64,000 nt of DNA from assembly GCA_947629455.1 (NCBI GenBank), contig CANRDT010000002.1:84079-148078 (forward strand), written 5' to 3'. Source of the stretch: an uncultured Ruminococcus sp. Its GTDB lineage: Bacteria; Bacillota; Clostridia; Oscillospirales; Ruminococcaceae. The notes beneath the pieces are model-generated. The model saw nothing but the letters and a program-made list of their open reading frames with translations, ran no database searches and was not told the DNA's origin. Position 1 is the first letter of the stretch; each line of letters starts with the position of its first letter. Of this stretch, positions 8,576 to 16,994 are shown in pieces. The position numbers and the translations under genes were made by a program.

Positions 8576-9442
8576 ATGAATATTAACGGGCTTGCGGATA
8601 TGCATACTCATTCCGATTTTTCTCCGGACGCGAAGTCCTCTCCCGAGCAGATGTGTGAAAGCGCGGTGCGGCTCGGTCTTGCGGCATATGCGATCACCGA
8701 TCACTGCGACTGCAATATGCGTTTTCCGCCCGAGCATTACACGGACGATGTTTCCGCCCTCAAAGACGCGGATATGTACGGTTCGCAGAAATACGCCCTT
8801 GACAGTATCGCATATCAGACAAAACTCAAAGAACGTTATCAAGGCAGGCTGGAGCTTATTTGCGGTATCGAACTTGGGCAGCCTTTGCAGGATATGGAAT
8901 TTGCGCAGATGATCTCCTGTGACGAGCGTCTTGACTTCATTATCGGCTCGCATCATCAGAACAGGGGCGAGGACGACTTCTATTCGTTTGAGTACAATAA
9001 AATGGACTCCGGTCAGATCGGCACACTTCTTGAAAACTGTTTTTTGCAGACTCTTGATATGTGCAGGTGGGGAGGTTTCGACGTACTCGGTCATCTCACC
9101 TATCCGCTCAGATATATCGAGGGGGACTACGGTATCAGCGTGGATATGAGCAGATACGAAGATATTATCAGGGAGATTTTTTGTACACTTATTCAGAGCG
9201 GCAAGGGCATAGAGATAAATACCTCGGGACTTTGGAAAGGGTACGGAAAAACTCTTCCCGTCGAGCGGCTGATAAAAATGTACCGTCAGCTGGGCGGCGA
9301 GATACTGACCGTAGGCTCTGACGCGCACAATGCGGACGATGTGGGAAAAGGCATAGCGGAGGGCGCGGAACTTGCGAAGAACGTCGGTTTCGGGTATCTG
9401 ACAGTTTTTAAGAAACGCACGGCGAATTTTATAAAAATATGA
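8576..9442 (+). CDS. PHP-domain phosphatase, HisK-type histidinol-phosphatase
   Basis: The PHP metal-binding motifs appear in order: DMHTHSDFSPDA (residues 8-19), ITDHCD, GSHHQNRGEDDF and GSDAHNADDVG. The length of about 288 residues is that of HisK/HisJ histidinol-phosphate phosphatases, which make histidinol in histidine synthesis. No other his gene is in the window, so a different phosphoester is possible. A TTG at 8573 precedes the ATG at 8576; AAAGGAG at 8563-8569 fits the ATG. It ends in a terminator shared with the convergent thiE. Confidence 0.82.
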   Translation: MNINGLADMHTHSDFSPDAKSSPEQMCESAVRLGLAAYAITDHCDCNMRFPPEHYTDDVSALKDADMYGSQKYALDSIAYQTKLKERYQGRLELICGIELGQPLQDMEFAQMISCDERLDFIIGSHHQNRGEDDFYSFEYNKMDSGQIGTLLENCFLQTLDMCRWGGFDVLGHLTYPLRYIEGDYGISVDMSRYEDIIREIFCTLIQSGKGIEINTSGLWKGYGKTLPVERLIKMYRQLGGEILTVGSDAHNADDVGKGIAEGAELAKNVGFGYLTVFKKRTANFIKI

Positions 9443-9445
9443 AAC

Positions 9446-9484
9446 AAAATATCCCTCACTGTTTTTACAGCAAGGGATATTTTT
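9446..9484. terminator. Bidirectional terminator between hisK-like gene and thiE
   Basis: AAAATATCCCT and AGGGATATTTTT pair across a 16-base loop. T runs follow on both strands, so it can end both convergent transcripts. Confidence 0.85.
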
Positions 9485-9498
9485 ATGTGCATATTTTA

Positions 9499-10122
9499 CT
9501 ATTCGGTCCACAAGCGTTTGATCTCGCAGGCGGCGGCTCGTATATCGGGCTTTGAAACTATTGCGGAGATAACGGCTATGCCGTCAATTCCCATACCCTT
9601 GAAATTTGAAAGCGTAGACTGATTTATACCGCCGATAATGACTATCGGTATATCGACTGCCGCGCGAATATCCGCAAGGACTTCCTTCGTGACAAATTCC
9701 GTGTCCGTTTTGGTGGAGGTGGGATACATCGCGCCTACGCCGAGATAGTCAGCGCCGTCCTGCTGCGCCCTGACAGCCTCCTCAACGGTAGATACCGAAA
9801 CGCCAATCAGCCTGTCGCCTAAAATTTTCCGAGCCACTTTGCAGGGCAGATCGCTTTGTCCGAGATGAACTCCCGAGCAATCCGCGGCAAGCGCAATATC
9901 CGCGCGGTCGTTGATTATCAGCGGAACACGGTATTTATCGGTGATCTCTTTGACCCTGACCGCCAGGTCATAAAACTCCAGACTGCTGACATCTTTTTCA
10001 CGCAGCTGGACGACCGTCGCGCCGCCCTCCACAGCCTCTCTGACCGACTGCTCTACCGTATCGCAGGACATAAGCTCCCTGTCGGTACAAAGATACAGAG
10101 TATAGTCCACTCTATCTTTCAT
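9499..10122 (-). CDS. thiE: Thiamine-phosphate synthase
   Basis: ThiE joins HMP-PP to HET-P to give thiamine phosphate. The 207-residue TIM-barrel protein shows VQLREKD near residue 38, LIINDRADIALAADCSGVHLGQ, the phosphate-binding GVGAMYPTSTKTD and IVIIGGIN. The start overlaps the end of thiM by 11 bases, so the pair is translationally coupled. Last gene of the thiW-thiM-thiE unit, ended by the shared terminator at 9446-9484. Confidence 0.95.
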   Translation of the reverse strand: MKDRVDYTLYLCTDRELMSCDTVEQSVREAVEGGATVVQLREKDVSSLEFYDLAVRVKEITDKYRVPLIINDRADIALAADCSGVHLGQSDLPCKVARKILGDRLIGVSVSTVEEAVRAQQDGADYLGVGAMYPTSTKTDTEFVTKEVLADIRAAVDIPIVIIGGINQSTLSNFKGMGIDGIAVISAIVSKPDIRAAACEIKRLWTE

Positions 10123-10939
10123 AGATCTTTATCCTTTCAGATATTATTGCCGGATCAAGCCTGCTGAGGGCGTCAATGACCGCGACTCTGTAGCTGCCCG
10201 TGCCCGACTGCCCTGCTCTTTCGTATGCGATCTCTCCGGCTATTCCCATTGCTGATATACCGGCGCACGCCGCCGTGAGCATATCCTCCGCCGCGCCTGC
10301 AAAACCGCCGATAATTCCCGTAGTCATACAGCCCGTACCCGTCACCAGGCGCAGCATAGCGCTGCCGTTTTCAATGCGGACTATGCGTTTTCCGTCGGAT
10401 ATGCAGTCGACCGCTCCCGTTATCGCAGCAACGCAGCCGAATTTTTCCGCCGCCGACACCGCTACCTTTTCGGGATCGTTATTTTTGTCCTTGTCAGAGG
10501 AATCCACGCCTTTTGTGGAAACCTCAAGTCCTGCCATAAAGGACATCTCGGACAGATTTCCCCTGAGTACGGAAACCTTTACGTTCTCCATTATCCTTGC
10601 CGCCGTGGAATTTCTCAGACCGCTTGCGCCCGCTCCGACAGGGTCAAATACAACGGGTATATCCGCAGCGTTCGCAGCCTTTCCTGCGGCTATCATCGAC
10701 TCGACTGTCCGCGAATTAAGAGTACCCATATTAAGTACCAGAGCCGACGCAATAGAAGCAATATCCGCAGCCTCGTTTATATCGTCCGCCATAATGGGGG
10801 ACGCGCCGACCGCAAGAATGACATTCGCAACGTCGTTGACGGTCACATAATTTGTAATGCAGTGTACAAGAGGGCATTTTTCCCTGACAACCTCACAAAG
10901 GCGGCAGATATTTTCCGCAATATCGGTTTTAGTATTCAT
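10112..10939 (-). CDS. thiM: Hydroxyethylthiazole kinase
   Basis: ThiM phosphorylates the thiazole alcohol HET, a salvage step. The 275-residue ribokinase-like protein has PLVHCITNYVTVNDVANVILAVGASPIMADD (the HET-binding start), LVLNMGTLN, PVVFDPVGAGAS and the catalytic VTGTGCMTTGIIGGF. It lies 3 bases downstream of thiW and overlaps thiE, which points to a single thiazole uptake, phosphorylation and condensation unit. No thiG/thiS/thiH genes are in the window, so salvage may be the main source of thiazole; that is inference. Confidence 0.95.
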   Translation of the reverse strand: MNTKTDIAENICRLCEVVREKCPLVHCITNYVTVNDVANVILAVGASPIMADDINEAADIASIASALVLNMGTLNSRTVESMIAAGKAANAADIPVVFDPVGAGASGLRNSTAARIMENVKVSVLRGNLSEMSFMAGLEVSTKGVDSSDKDKNNDPEKVAVSAAEKFGCVAAITGAVDCISDGKRIVRIENGSAMLRLVTGTGCMTTGIIGGFAGAAEDMLTAACAGISAMGIAGEIAYERAGQSGTGSYRVAVIDALSRLDPAIISERIKIYER

Positions 10940-10942
10940 TTT

Positions 10943-11467
10943 TCAGACCTCCGCGGCAGCTTTGGACGTGCCGAGGAATTTATCGAACACGCCTGTTTTC
11001 TTGAGGGCGGTAACAATAAAGATCGCCAGCACCGTACCGCCTGCGCAGCTTACGAAAAACGGCAGTACGAATCCGAACACGGCAGCCTCAGCATTGCCCA
11101 TTATGAATTTTGCGACGGGGTAAGCAAGCAGTCCGCCAAGGACTGACGTTCCGACAAGCTCGCCTATGTAGGCCGCAGGCAGAGCCTTGAAAAGCCTATA
11201 GAGTATACCTGCCAGCAGTGCGCCGACCATAGAACCGGGGAATGCCATAAGCGTACCCAAACCGAGCAGATTTCTCAGCAGCGACGCCGCAAAAGCGCAG
11301 CCGACACTCCATGCCGGTCCTAAAAATACCGCCGCCATAATGTTTACCAGGTGCTGCACCGGAGCGCATTTCGATCCGCCGATAGGAAAAGAGATGAGCG
11401 AACCTACCACCGCCATAGCCGTAAGCACTGCGGCAAACGACAGTCTGTGAATGTTTGTTTTTTTCAT
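10943..11467 (-). CDS. thiW: ThiW, predicted thiazole transporter (S component)
   Basis: A 174-residue integral membrane protein with five to six hydrophobic segments: LSFAAVLTAMAVVGSLISF, LVNIMAAVFLGPAW, LMAFPGSMVGALLAGILY, GTSVLGGLLAYPVAKF, FVLPFFVSCAGGTVLAIFIV. The PIGGSKCAPVQHLVNI segment is typical of ThiW, the substrate-binding S component of an ECF transporter predicted to import hydroxyethylthiazole. CAGGAGG at 11473-11480 supports the start. It is followed at once by thiM, its functional partner, and preceded by a long structured leader. Confidence 0.92.
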   Translation of the reverse strand: MKKTNIHRLSFAAVLTAMAVVGSLISFPIGGSKCAPVQHLVNIMAAVFLGPAWSVGCAFAASLLRNLLGLGTLMAFPGSMVGALLAGILYRLFKALPAAYIGELVGTSVLGGLLAYPVAKFIMGNAEAAVFGFVLPFFVSCAGGTVLAIFIVTALKKTGVFDKFLGTSKAAAEV

Positions 11468-11640
11468 AGAAAAGACCTCCTGAGTTCTTGCCGCAAGCTA
11501 TACCATATCCAGCGGCAGAAAATTAAAATTTCCGGTCGGCGCTTTATTGCGCCCTCTCACCCCGAAACACGGGTTCCCTCGCTGAATATGGTTTTGCCGC
11601 AAATGCCGGAAAACTCCGCAAGACGCTCCTCAGGCGGAAA
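11468..11640 (-). promoter_or_regulatory. Structured leader of thiW-thiM-thiE, candidate regulatory RNA
   Basis: Read on the minus strand, three nested pairings are visible. CCTGAG and TCTTGC near the 5' end (about 11616-11634) match GCAAGA and CTCAGG next to the thiW ribosome site. ACCATATTCAGCG (11580-11592) pairs with CGCTGGATATGGT (13 bp, one G-U). Inside lies GGCGC-AATAAA-GCGCC preceded by GGGGTGAGAG and followed by GACC, similar to the CUGAGA/P3 region of TPP aptamers. The second conserved arm of a TPP aptamer is not visible, so this is not a standard TPP riboswitch. Pairing that includes the CTCAGGAGG region suggests translation control. Confidence 0.5.
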
Positions 11641-11692
11641 AAAGATATATCATATTAACGGCAATGCCGATAATACGCAGTATAAATAAGCC

Positions 11693-13006
11693 TTATCTCT
11701 CCGAGCAGAATTTTACTTCCTTGCCCTCGAGTATCATATTGGTCGTTCTCACGGCGCACATTTTTCCGCACATGGAACAGGTATGCCTTTCGGACGGAGG
11801 GGTCTGCTCGTAGAATCTCTTTGCCTTTTCGGGGTCGATCGCGATACTGAACATTTCGTCCCAGTCAAGCTTGTGTCTTGCCGCAGCCATGGCGTTATCC
11901 CTGTCCATCGCGTGAGGGATACCCTTGGCAATATCGGCAGCGTGAGCCGCTATCTTGCTTGCCATAATGCCCTCGCGCACATCGTCGGCATCGGGCAGAC
12001 GCAGATGTTCCGCAGGAGTTACATAGCAGAGAAAATCCGCACCGCTTGCCGCCGCGATCGCACCGCCGATAGCTGAGGTGATATGATCGTACCCGGGCGC
12101 AATATCCGTAACGAGCGGTCCGAGCACATAGAAAGGCGCATTGTGGCAGATCCTCTTCTGGAGTTTCATATTTGCGGCGATCTGATCCATCGGCATATGT
12201 CCGGGGCCTTCCACCATTACCTGAACGTCCTTTTCCCACGCACGTCTTGTAAGATCGCCAAGCTCGATAAGCTCCGACACCTGTCCTGCGTCTGTCGCGT
12301 CCGCAAGGCAGCCGGGACGCAGCGCGTCGCCGAGGGAGATCGTTACATCGTATTCTCTGAGTATCTCGAGAACATCGTCATAAAATTCAAAGAAAGGATT
12401 TTCGTTCCCCGTCATCATCATCCATGCAAACAGCAGAGAACCTCCTCTTGAAACGATATTCATTTTTCTGCCTTCTCTTCTGAAAGCTTCGACTGCGCGG
12501 CGGTTGATACCGGCGTGGATAGTCATAAAATCAACGCCCTCTTCCGCGTGCGCCCTTACCACTTTAAGAAAATCCTGTGCGGAGATCTCGAGCAGATCCT
12601 TGTCCAGATAGCCGATAGCGTCGTACATAGGCACCGTTCCGATCATTGCGGGCGATCTCGCGATAAGCTCCTCTCTGAACTTATTGGTCTTGCCGTAGTT
12701 TGAGAGATCCATTATCGCCTCCGCGCCGAACTTTATCGCCATATCCACTTTCTGCATTTCGAGATCATAGTCCTTGGCGTCGCCTGAGATACCGAGATTA
12801 ACGTTTATTTTAGTCCTCAGACCCGAACCGATACCCTCTGCCGAAAGCGCGGTATGGTTCACGTTTGCCGGAATACACACCTCGCCCTTTGCAACAAGCG
12901 ACATAAGCCTGCTCACATCAATAGATTCCTTTTCGGCGACCGTTTTCATTTCGGGAGTGATTATTCCCTTTCTGGCAGCCTCCATCTGCGTAGCATAGTT
13001 CCTCAT
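11693..13006 (-). CDS. thiC: Phosphomethylpyrimidine synthase
   Basis: ThiC is a radical-SAM enzyme that rearranges aminoimidazole ribotide into HMP-P. The 437-residue protein has the short form without the N-terminal extension, [16 protein letters not shown] and SIGDALRPG-like ([16 protein letters not shown]) motifs, and the C-terminal cluster-binding [11 protein letters not shown]. It starts 2 bases after the thiD stop on the minus strand, so thiD-thiC form one transcript under the TPP riboswitch. After its stop comes a 225-base gap with the thiW leader; no clear terminator separates them, so read-through into thiW is possible. Confidence 0.97.
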   Translation of the reverse strand: MRNYATQMEAARKGIITPEMKTVAEKESIDVSRLMSLVAKGEVCIPANVNHTALSAEGIGSGLRTKINVNLGISGDAKDYDLEMQKVDMAIKFGAEAIMDLSNYGKTNKFREELIARSPAMIGTVPMYDAIGYLDKDLLEISAQDFLKVVRAHAEEGVDFMTIHAGINRRAVEAFRREGRKMNIVSRGGSLLFAWMMMTGNENPFFEFYDDVLEILREYDVTISLGDALRPGCLADATDAGQVSELIELGDLTRRAWEKDVQVMVEGPGHMPMDQIAANMKLQKRICHNAPFYVLGPLVTDIAPGYDHITSAIGGAIAAASGADFLCYVTPAEHLRLPDADDVREGIMASKIAAHAADIAKGIPHAMDRDNAMAAARHKLDWDEMFSIAIDPEKAKRFYEQTPPSERHTCSMCGKMCAVRTTNMILEGKEVKFCSER

Positions 13007-13008
13007 AG

Positions 13009-13806
13009 TCAGATTCCTTTCATTTTATAATATTCGTAGAAGTGATTGACAGGTCCTCCGTTTTTTCCCACTTCAAAAGACATCTTTATCGCGTTTGTGA
13101 TATAATCCTTTGCCGCCGCCACAGCCTGTACAGCGCTGTCGCCGAGGGCGAGCCTTGCGGTTATTGCGGAAGAAAGAGTACAGCCCGTTCCGTGAGTGTT
13201 TGACGAATCAACTTTCGGGCAAGAAAACTGCGTGTATGTTTTTCCGTCATAGAGAATATCCACCGCGTCGCCGTCAAGATGACCGCCCTTTACAAGCACG
13301 TTCTTCACGCCCGTTTTCAGCAGCTCTGCCGCAGCATTTTTCATATCCGCAATATTATTTATTTTTATACCTGTGAGTATTTCCGCCTCCGGGATATTCG
13401 GAGTGACAAGAAAGCAGAGCGGAAGAATTTCGGCTGCGATCTTCTCCGCCGCTCCCGACTGCGCCAGACTTCCGCCGCTGGTAGCCGAAAGCACGGGGTC
13501 GAGCACGGTAAATGGAGGGGCGTACTTTCGCAGTTTCCGAGCGACCGTTTCAATTATCCCGACCGAGCAGAGCATACCGATCTTTACCGCGTCAACGGAA
13601 ATATCTTCAAACACCGCGTCTATCTGATCGGCGACCGTCTTTTCATCTACCTGCCCGAGAGAGATGACTCTCGAAGTATTTTCCGCAACCACCGAGGTGA
13701 TGACGCTCATACCGTATACGCCCATTGCGGCAAACGTTTTGAGATCGGCTTGTATACCTGCTCCCGCCGAACAGTCAGAGCCGGCTATAGTAAGACATTT
13801 TTTCAC
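13009..13806 (-). CDS. thiD: Hydroxymethylpyrimidine/phosphomethylpyrimidine kinase
   Basis: ThiD phosphorylates HMP and HMP-P to HMP-PP. Seen: [21 protein letters not shown] at the N terminus, [23 protein letters not shown] and the catalytic [13 protein letters not shown]. The frame is open from 13857, inside the riboswitch terminator. The GTG at 13804-13806, preceded by TAGGGGGG at 13813-13820, gives a 265-residue protein of normal family length and is the better start. First gene of the riboswitch-controlled thiamine operon. Confidence 0.95.
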   Translation of the reverse strand: MKKCLTIAGSDCSAGAGIQADLKTFAAMGVYGMSVITSVVAENTSRVISLGQVDEKTVADQIDAVFEDISVDAVKIGMLCSVGIIETVARKLRKYAPPFTVLDPVLSATSGGSLAQSGAAEKIAAEILPLCFLVTPNIPEAEILTGIKINNIADMKNAAAELLKTGVKNVLVKGGHLDGDAVDILYDGKTYTQFSCPKVDSSNTHGTGCTLSSAITARLALGDSAVQAVAAAKDYITNAIKMSFEVGKNGGPVNHFYEYYKMKGI

Positions 13807-13837
13807 AAACGACCCCCCTAAAGCTTGTCCGCATCGC

Positions 13838-13864
13838 AAAAGAAAAAGCTGCCGCACGGGCAGC
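13838..13864 (-). terminator. Riboswitch-associated terminator before thiD
   Basis: Minus strand: GCTGCC-CGTGC-GGCAGC followed by TTTTTCTTTT. It sits about 25 bases downstream of the TPP aptamer and about 30 bases before the thiD start, the usual layout of a transcription-attenuating riboswitch. Confidence 0.85.
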
Positions 13865-13887
13865 CTTATTATCGCTCACGCAATTTG

Positions 13888-13968
13888 GCTCCCTACAATG
13901 GTATTAACCAACAGGTTCTAAGGGTCAGGTTTTACCTTCTCAACCTTGCAAATGCACAGTTCCCCTGC
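13888..13968 (-). ncRNA. TPP riboswitch (thi-box aptamer)
   Basis: Read on the minus strand: GGGGA near the 5' end (13961-13965), TTGAGA in the place of the conserved CTGAGA, GACCCTTAGAACCTG, TTAATACCA and the 3' GTAGGGA. These are the conserved blocks of the thi-box in the right order and spacing. Binding of thiamine pyrophosphate to this family stabilises the aptamer and here would favour the downstream terminator, lowering thiD-thiC expression when thiamine is plentiful. Confidence 0.93.
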
Positions 13969-13979
13969 AAATCAACAAT

Positions 13980-14008
13980 ATTATAGCACATTTTTCCCCT
14001 TATGTCAA
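13980..14008 (-). promoter_or_regulatory. Consensus sigma-A promoter of the thiD-thiC operon
   Basis: TTGACA (14003-14008) and TATAAT (13980-13985) on the minus strand are 17 bases apart, a perfect consensus. The predicted start lies just upstream of the TPP aptamer. Confidence 0.92.
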
Positions 14009-14155
14009 GGGCGGCGCGAATGTTTTCGCGAAGAGTAATTTTTAAATTTTAAATATTTTTGTTTCGGGTAGTTAAATTTCACCGAACAATGCATTTTTGT
14101 TATTTCCTACATTTGCGAAAAATTACACCCGAAACAATTTTCAGAAAATCGGATA

Positions 14156-15703
14156 TTACAGCAGCGGCGCGAAAACTCTCAGAATTGCCGATACCATACG
14201 CCGTCCCACCGATCTTGACGCGCAGTACTGCGGAGTTATCTCCTGACAGCGTTTTGCGAGCATATCCAGAAAATCCGCTTTTACGTCCATAACGGCAGGG
14301 GTCTTGTACATATAAGTCGCACATTCAAAATGCAGATAAAGACTTCTGTAATCGAGATTTATAGTTCCCACAACGGCAGCGGTATCGTCCGAAACAAAAT
14401 TCTTTGCGTGGATAAAGCCGTCGTATTCGTATATCCTGACTCCCATTGCGATAAGTTCGCCGTAATATGACGCGGCTATCGAACGGCAGTACCATTTATC
14501 GGGGATACCCGGGGTGATTATCCGCACGTCAACGCCGCTTTTCGCAGCATAGCCGAGCGCGGTGACCGTTTCGTGATCGGGTATCAGATAAGGCGTTGTG
14601 ATATACACATAATCCTTCGCGCCGTAAATAATGCTCAGATACGTCTGCTGACCGACCGCCTCTGAATCAAGCGGAGAATCTCCGTAGGGAATGACATAGC
14701 CCGCGCAGCCGTCAAATTCGTGCGTGTCGGGACGGTAGATCTCGTAATCGGTAGAGCCGCTTTTAGAGTCCACGACCTCCCACATCTGCAAAAACATCAT
14801 GGTAAAGCTCCATACCGCATCTCCCTTTATCATAACCGCGGTATCTTTCCAATGTCCGAAACGCTCCTTGCGGTTGATATATTCGTCCGCAAGATTCACT
14901 CCGCCGTTAAACGCGGTGTTGCCGTCGATAACGCAGATCTTGCGGTGATCGCGGTTGTTCTGGATAGACGAAAGCATCGGGCGGAACGGATTGAATACGC
15001 GGCAGTTTATTCCTATATCGCGCAGTTTCTTATCATATCTGAAAGGCAGCAGCGACTGCGAACCCATACCGTCATAAAGCAGCCTTACCTCAACGCCTTC
15101 CTTTGCTTTGCGGACAAGTATCTCCTCTATAGCGTCCCACATCTCGCCCTGATCTATTATGAAATACTCCATAAATATGAACTTTTTCGCCTTTTCAAGT
15201 TCCCTCAGCATTGACGCGAATTTTTCCTCGCCCAGCTTGTAATATTCGGCGTAGGTATTGCGGTAAACGGGATAACCTCCGAAATTGTCGATATACTTTG
15301 CAAGACGCTGAACGTCTGTACTTTCTTTTGCTATCTCGTCGCGCACAGACTGCTCCTGTTTCAGATACGGTCTGGTGGAGGCGCACTTTTTTGCGTATGC
15401 GCTCCTTGCGGCTCTCGCGCTGTACTGATTGCTGAGTATGAAATATGCCAGAGTCGCAAACAACGGAAAAGCCATGAGAGGTATTATCCACGCCAGCTTG
15501 TAGGCAGGATTCTCAGGCTTGTTAAGAATATATACGGCAAGCGCTATGCTTATCACCCTCGATACCTGAGTGATGTAGTTTGCATATTCGCTCAGCCTGA
15601 GCACAGTGAACACGATAAACATTATCTGCGCTATCAGCAGCAGGATAATAGTCGTCCTCTGCGAAAATAAAAATTTAGCCGTTTTTTTCAGAAATTTCAA
15701 CAT
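14156..15703 (-). CDS. cls: Cardiolipin synthase (phospholipase D family)
   Basis: The enzyme condenses phosphatidylglycerol into cardiolipin at the membrane. Two N-terminal membrane segments (IILLLIAQIMFIVFTVL and AWIIPLMAFPLFATLAYFIL) precede two HKD motifs: HRKICVIDGNTAFNGG and HAKNFVSDDTAAVVGT. The frame is open to 15817, but the Cls N terminus begins at MLKFLKK, ATG 15703, giving 515 residues as usual; the ribosome site (AAGGGA near 15718) is rather distant. It follows the zinc-ribbon gene by 25 bases and is probably the last gene of a murC-lexA unit. Past its end, an 11-bp inverted repeat (TTGTTTCGGGT 14059-14069, ACCCGAAACAA 14127-14137) is visible; its role is unclear. Confidence 0.92.
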   Translation of the reverse strand: MLKFLKKTAKFLFSQRTTIILLLIAQIMFIVFTVLRLSEYANYITQVSRVISIALAVYILNKPENPAYKLAWIIPLMAFPLFATLAYFILSNQYSARAARSAYAKKCASTRPYLKQEQSVRDEIAKESTDVQRLAKYIDNFGGYPVYRNTYAEYYKLGEEKFASMLRELEKAKKFIFMEYFIIDQGEMWDAIEEILVRKAKEGVEVRLLYDGMGSQSLLPFRYDKKLRDIGINCRVFNPFRPMLSSIQNNRDHRKICVIDGNTAFNGGVNLADEYINRKERFGHWKDTAVMIKGDAVWSFTMMFLQMWEVVDSKSGSTDYEIYRPDTHEFDGCAGYVIPYGDSPLDSEAVGQQTYLSIIYGAKDYVYITTPYLIPDHETVTALGYAAKSGVDVRIITPGIPDKWYCRSIAASYYGELIAMGVRIYEYDGFIHAKNFVSDDTAAVVGTINLDYRSLYLHFECATYMYKTPAVMDVKADFLDMLAKRCQEITPQYCASRSVGRRMVSAILRVFAPLL

Positions 15704-15728
15704 TCCGATACATAGATCCCTTCGCCGC

Positions 15729-16373
15729 TTATATAAACATCGCCATAAGCTCCGCGTCAAGGAGCTTTTCGTCAATGACGGGATCACCGTCCTTTTCGAT
15801 ATATTTAACGCGGACATTCCATTTTACCGAAAACGCGACGGAAAAATCCTCGCCGTTATGAGTTCCCGAGTATTCGGCGGTAAATGAAAAGGGGTTGTAG
15901 CTCCATTTTCCGCCGTCGATATATCCGTCAAGCGCCTCTCCGAAATTGTCGCAGGTCATTTTCATCTGCGTATCAAACTCGTATGACGATAACCTGACGC
16001 GCATTATCTGCAAAAGAGAAAGCAGTAAATATACTATCAGCAATGCGGTCAGCAGCTTGAGCATAAAGAACACCGTTTTGCGCCCCGTACCCGACTTTCT
16101 GCGGTCTTTCCCTGCGCCGACTTCTGCCACACACGGCTGCGCGTCGTCATAGTCGTCGTAATAATCCGCCTCGTTCCTCTCACGGCGCGGTCTTTCGTCG
16201 GAATGTACGCGCCCTTGTCCGCTGCTGCGTTTTCTTTTGCGCGGATACTCCTGCGGATAGTCTTTTGCGCCGTTTGCCGACCGCTTTGTCTGAGATACCA
16301 CTCTGCCGCACCGAGGACATACCTTTGTCCCCTCACGGAGCTTTGCGCCGCAGGCGGTACAATAAAGGCTCAT
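15729..16373 (-). CDS. Zinc-ribbon membrane protein of unknown function
   Basis: The 214-residue protein begins with a zinc ribbon, YCTACGAKLREGTKVCPRCG (four Cys), then a long basic and acidic, Arg/Lys/Asp-rich linker, and one membrane helix near residues 100-125 (VFFMLKLLTALLIVYLLLSLLQI). The C-terminal 85 residues should lie outside the cell. Its ATG overlaps the lexA stop codon, so translation is coupled. Such zinc-ribbon, linker and membrane-anchor proteins are common in clostridia but have no known function. Confidence 0.82.
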   Translation of the reverse strand: MSLYCTACGAKLREGTKVCPRCGRVVSQTKRSANGAKDYPQEYPRKRKRSSGQGRVHSDERPRRERNEADYYDDYDDAQPCVAEVGAGKDRRKSGTGRKTVFFMLKLLTALLIVYLLLSLLQIMRVRLSSYEFDTQMKMTCDNFGEALDGYIDGGKWSYNPFSFTAEYSGTHNGEDFSVAFSVKWNVRVKYIEKDGDPVIDEKLLDAELMAMFI

Positions 16374-16954
16374 ATATATCTCACTACCGCAACAACGCGT
16401 CCCAGTATGGAAACGTCGTCGGAAATTATAGGCTCGAGCATTTCGTTTTCAGGCTGTAAGCGGTAGTGTCCGTCCTCTTTATAAAAACGCTTTACCGTCG
16501 CGCTGTCGCCGTCCACAAGACATACCGCTATCTCGCCGTTTGCAACGACGGGAGTCTGCTCGGCGACAACGATATCTCCGTCCAGTATCGCCGCATTTAT
16601 CATAGAATCTCCGCGCACTTTCAAAGCAAACAGCGGATTTGCATAATGTCTGTCCGGCTGGAAATTTATGTAGCCCGTAATATCCTCCACCGCAGTGATC
16701 GGAGTACCTGCCGTGACCGTTCCCACCAGCGGCACAAGAGTTCCCTGCCGACCCACGAGCTTGATCGCGCGGTTCTGATTCGCTCCCTTTTCAAGCAGTC
16801 CCTTGTCGGTCAGCGACTGTATATACCTGTGCGCCGTGGAAGTGGATCTGAAGCCGAATTCCATACAGATCTCGCGCACGGTCGGAGGGTATCCCTCCTC
16901 CAGTCTTTGCTTGATAAATTCAAACACTTTCCTTTCGTTTTCCGTAAGTTTCAT
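16370..16954 (-). CDS. lexA: LexA repressor
   Basis: LexA represses SOS genes and is inactivated by RecA-stimulated self-cleavage. The 194-residue protein has an N-terminal winged helix (VREICMEFGFRSTSTAHRYI as the helix-turn-helix), the cleavage site Ala82-Gly83 in TVTAGT, the catalytic Ser117 in RGDSM and Lys155 in TVKRF. The linker is short, about 10 residues less than in E. coli. It lies 40 bases after murC and overlaps the zinc-ribbon gene. I did not find a clear Gram-positive SOS box in the short upstream gap, so control may come from the murC promoter. Confidence 0.95.
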   Translation of the reverse strand: MKLTENERKVFEFIKQRLEEGYPPTVREICMEFGFRSTSTAHRYIQSLTDKGLLEKGANQNRAIKLVGRQGTLVPLVGTVTAGTPITAVEDITGYINFQPDRHYANPLFALKVRGDSMINAAILDGDIVVAEQTPVVANGEIAVCLVDGDSATVKRFYKEDGHYRLQPENEMLEPIISDDVSILGRVVAVVRYI

Positions 16955-16994
16955 AAGCTCCCGATCCTTTCATTTTCAGCCGTTCACCGCGATC

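Noticed and set aside
11468..11640. Calling the thiW leader a TPP riboswitch
   Set aside because: Only one half of the conserved thi-box is seen; the ACCTGATCTGGAT-like arm and 3' AGGGA are missing. I list it as a structured leader instead.
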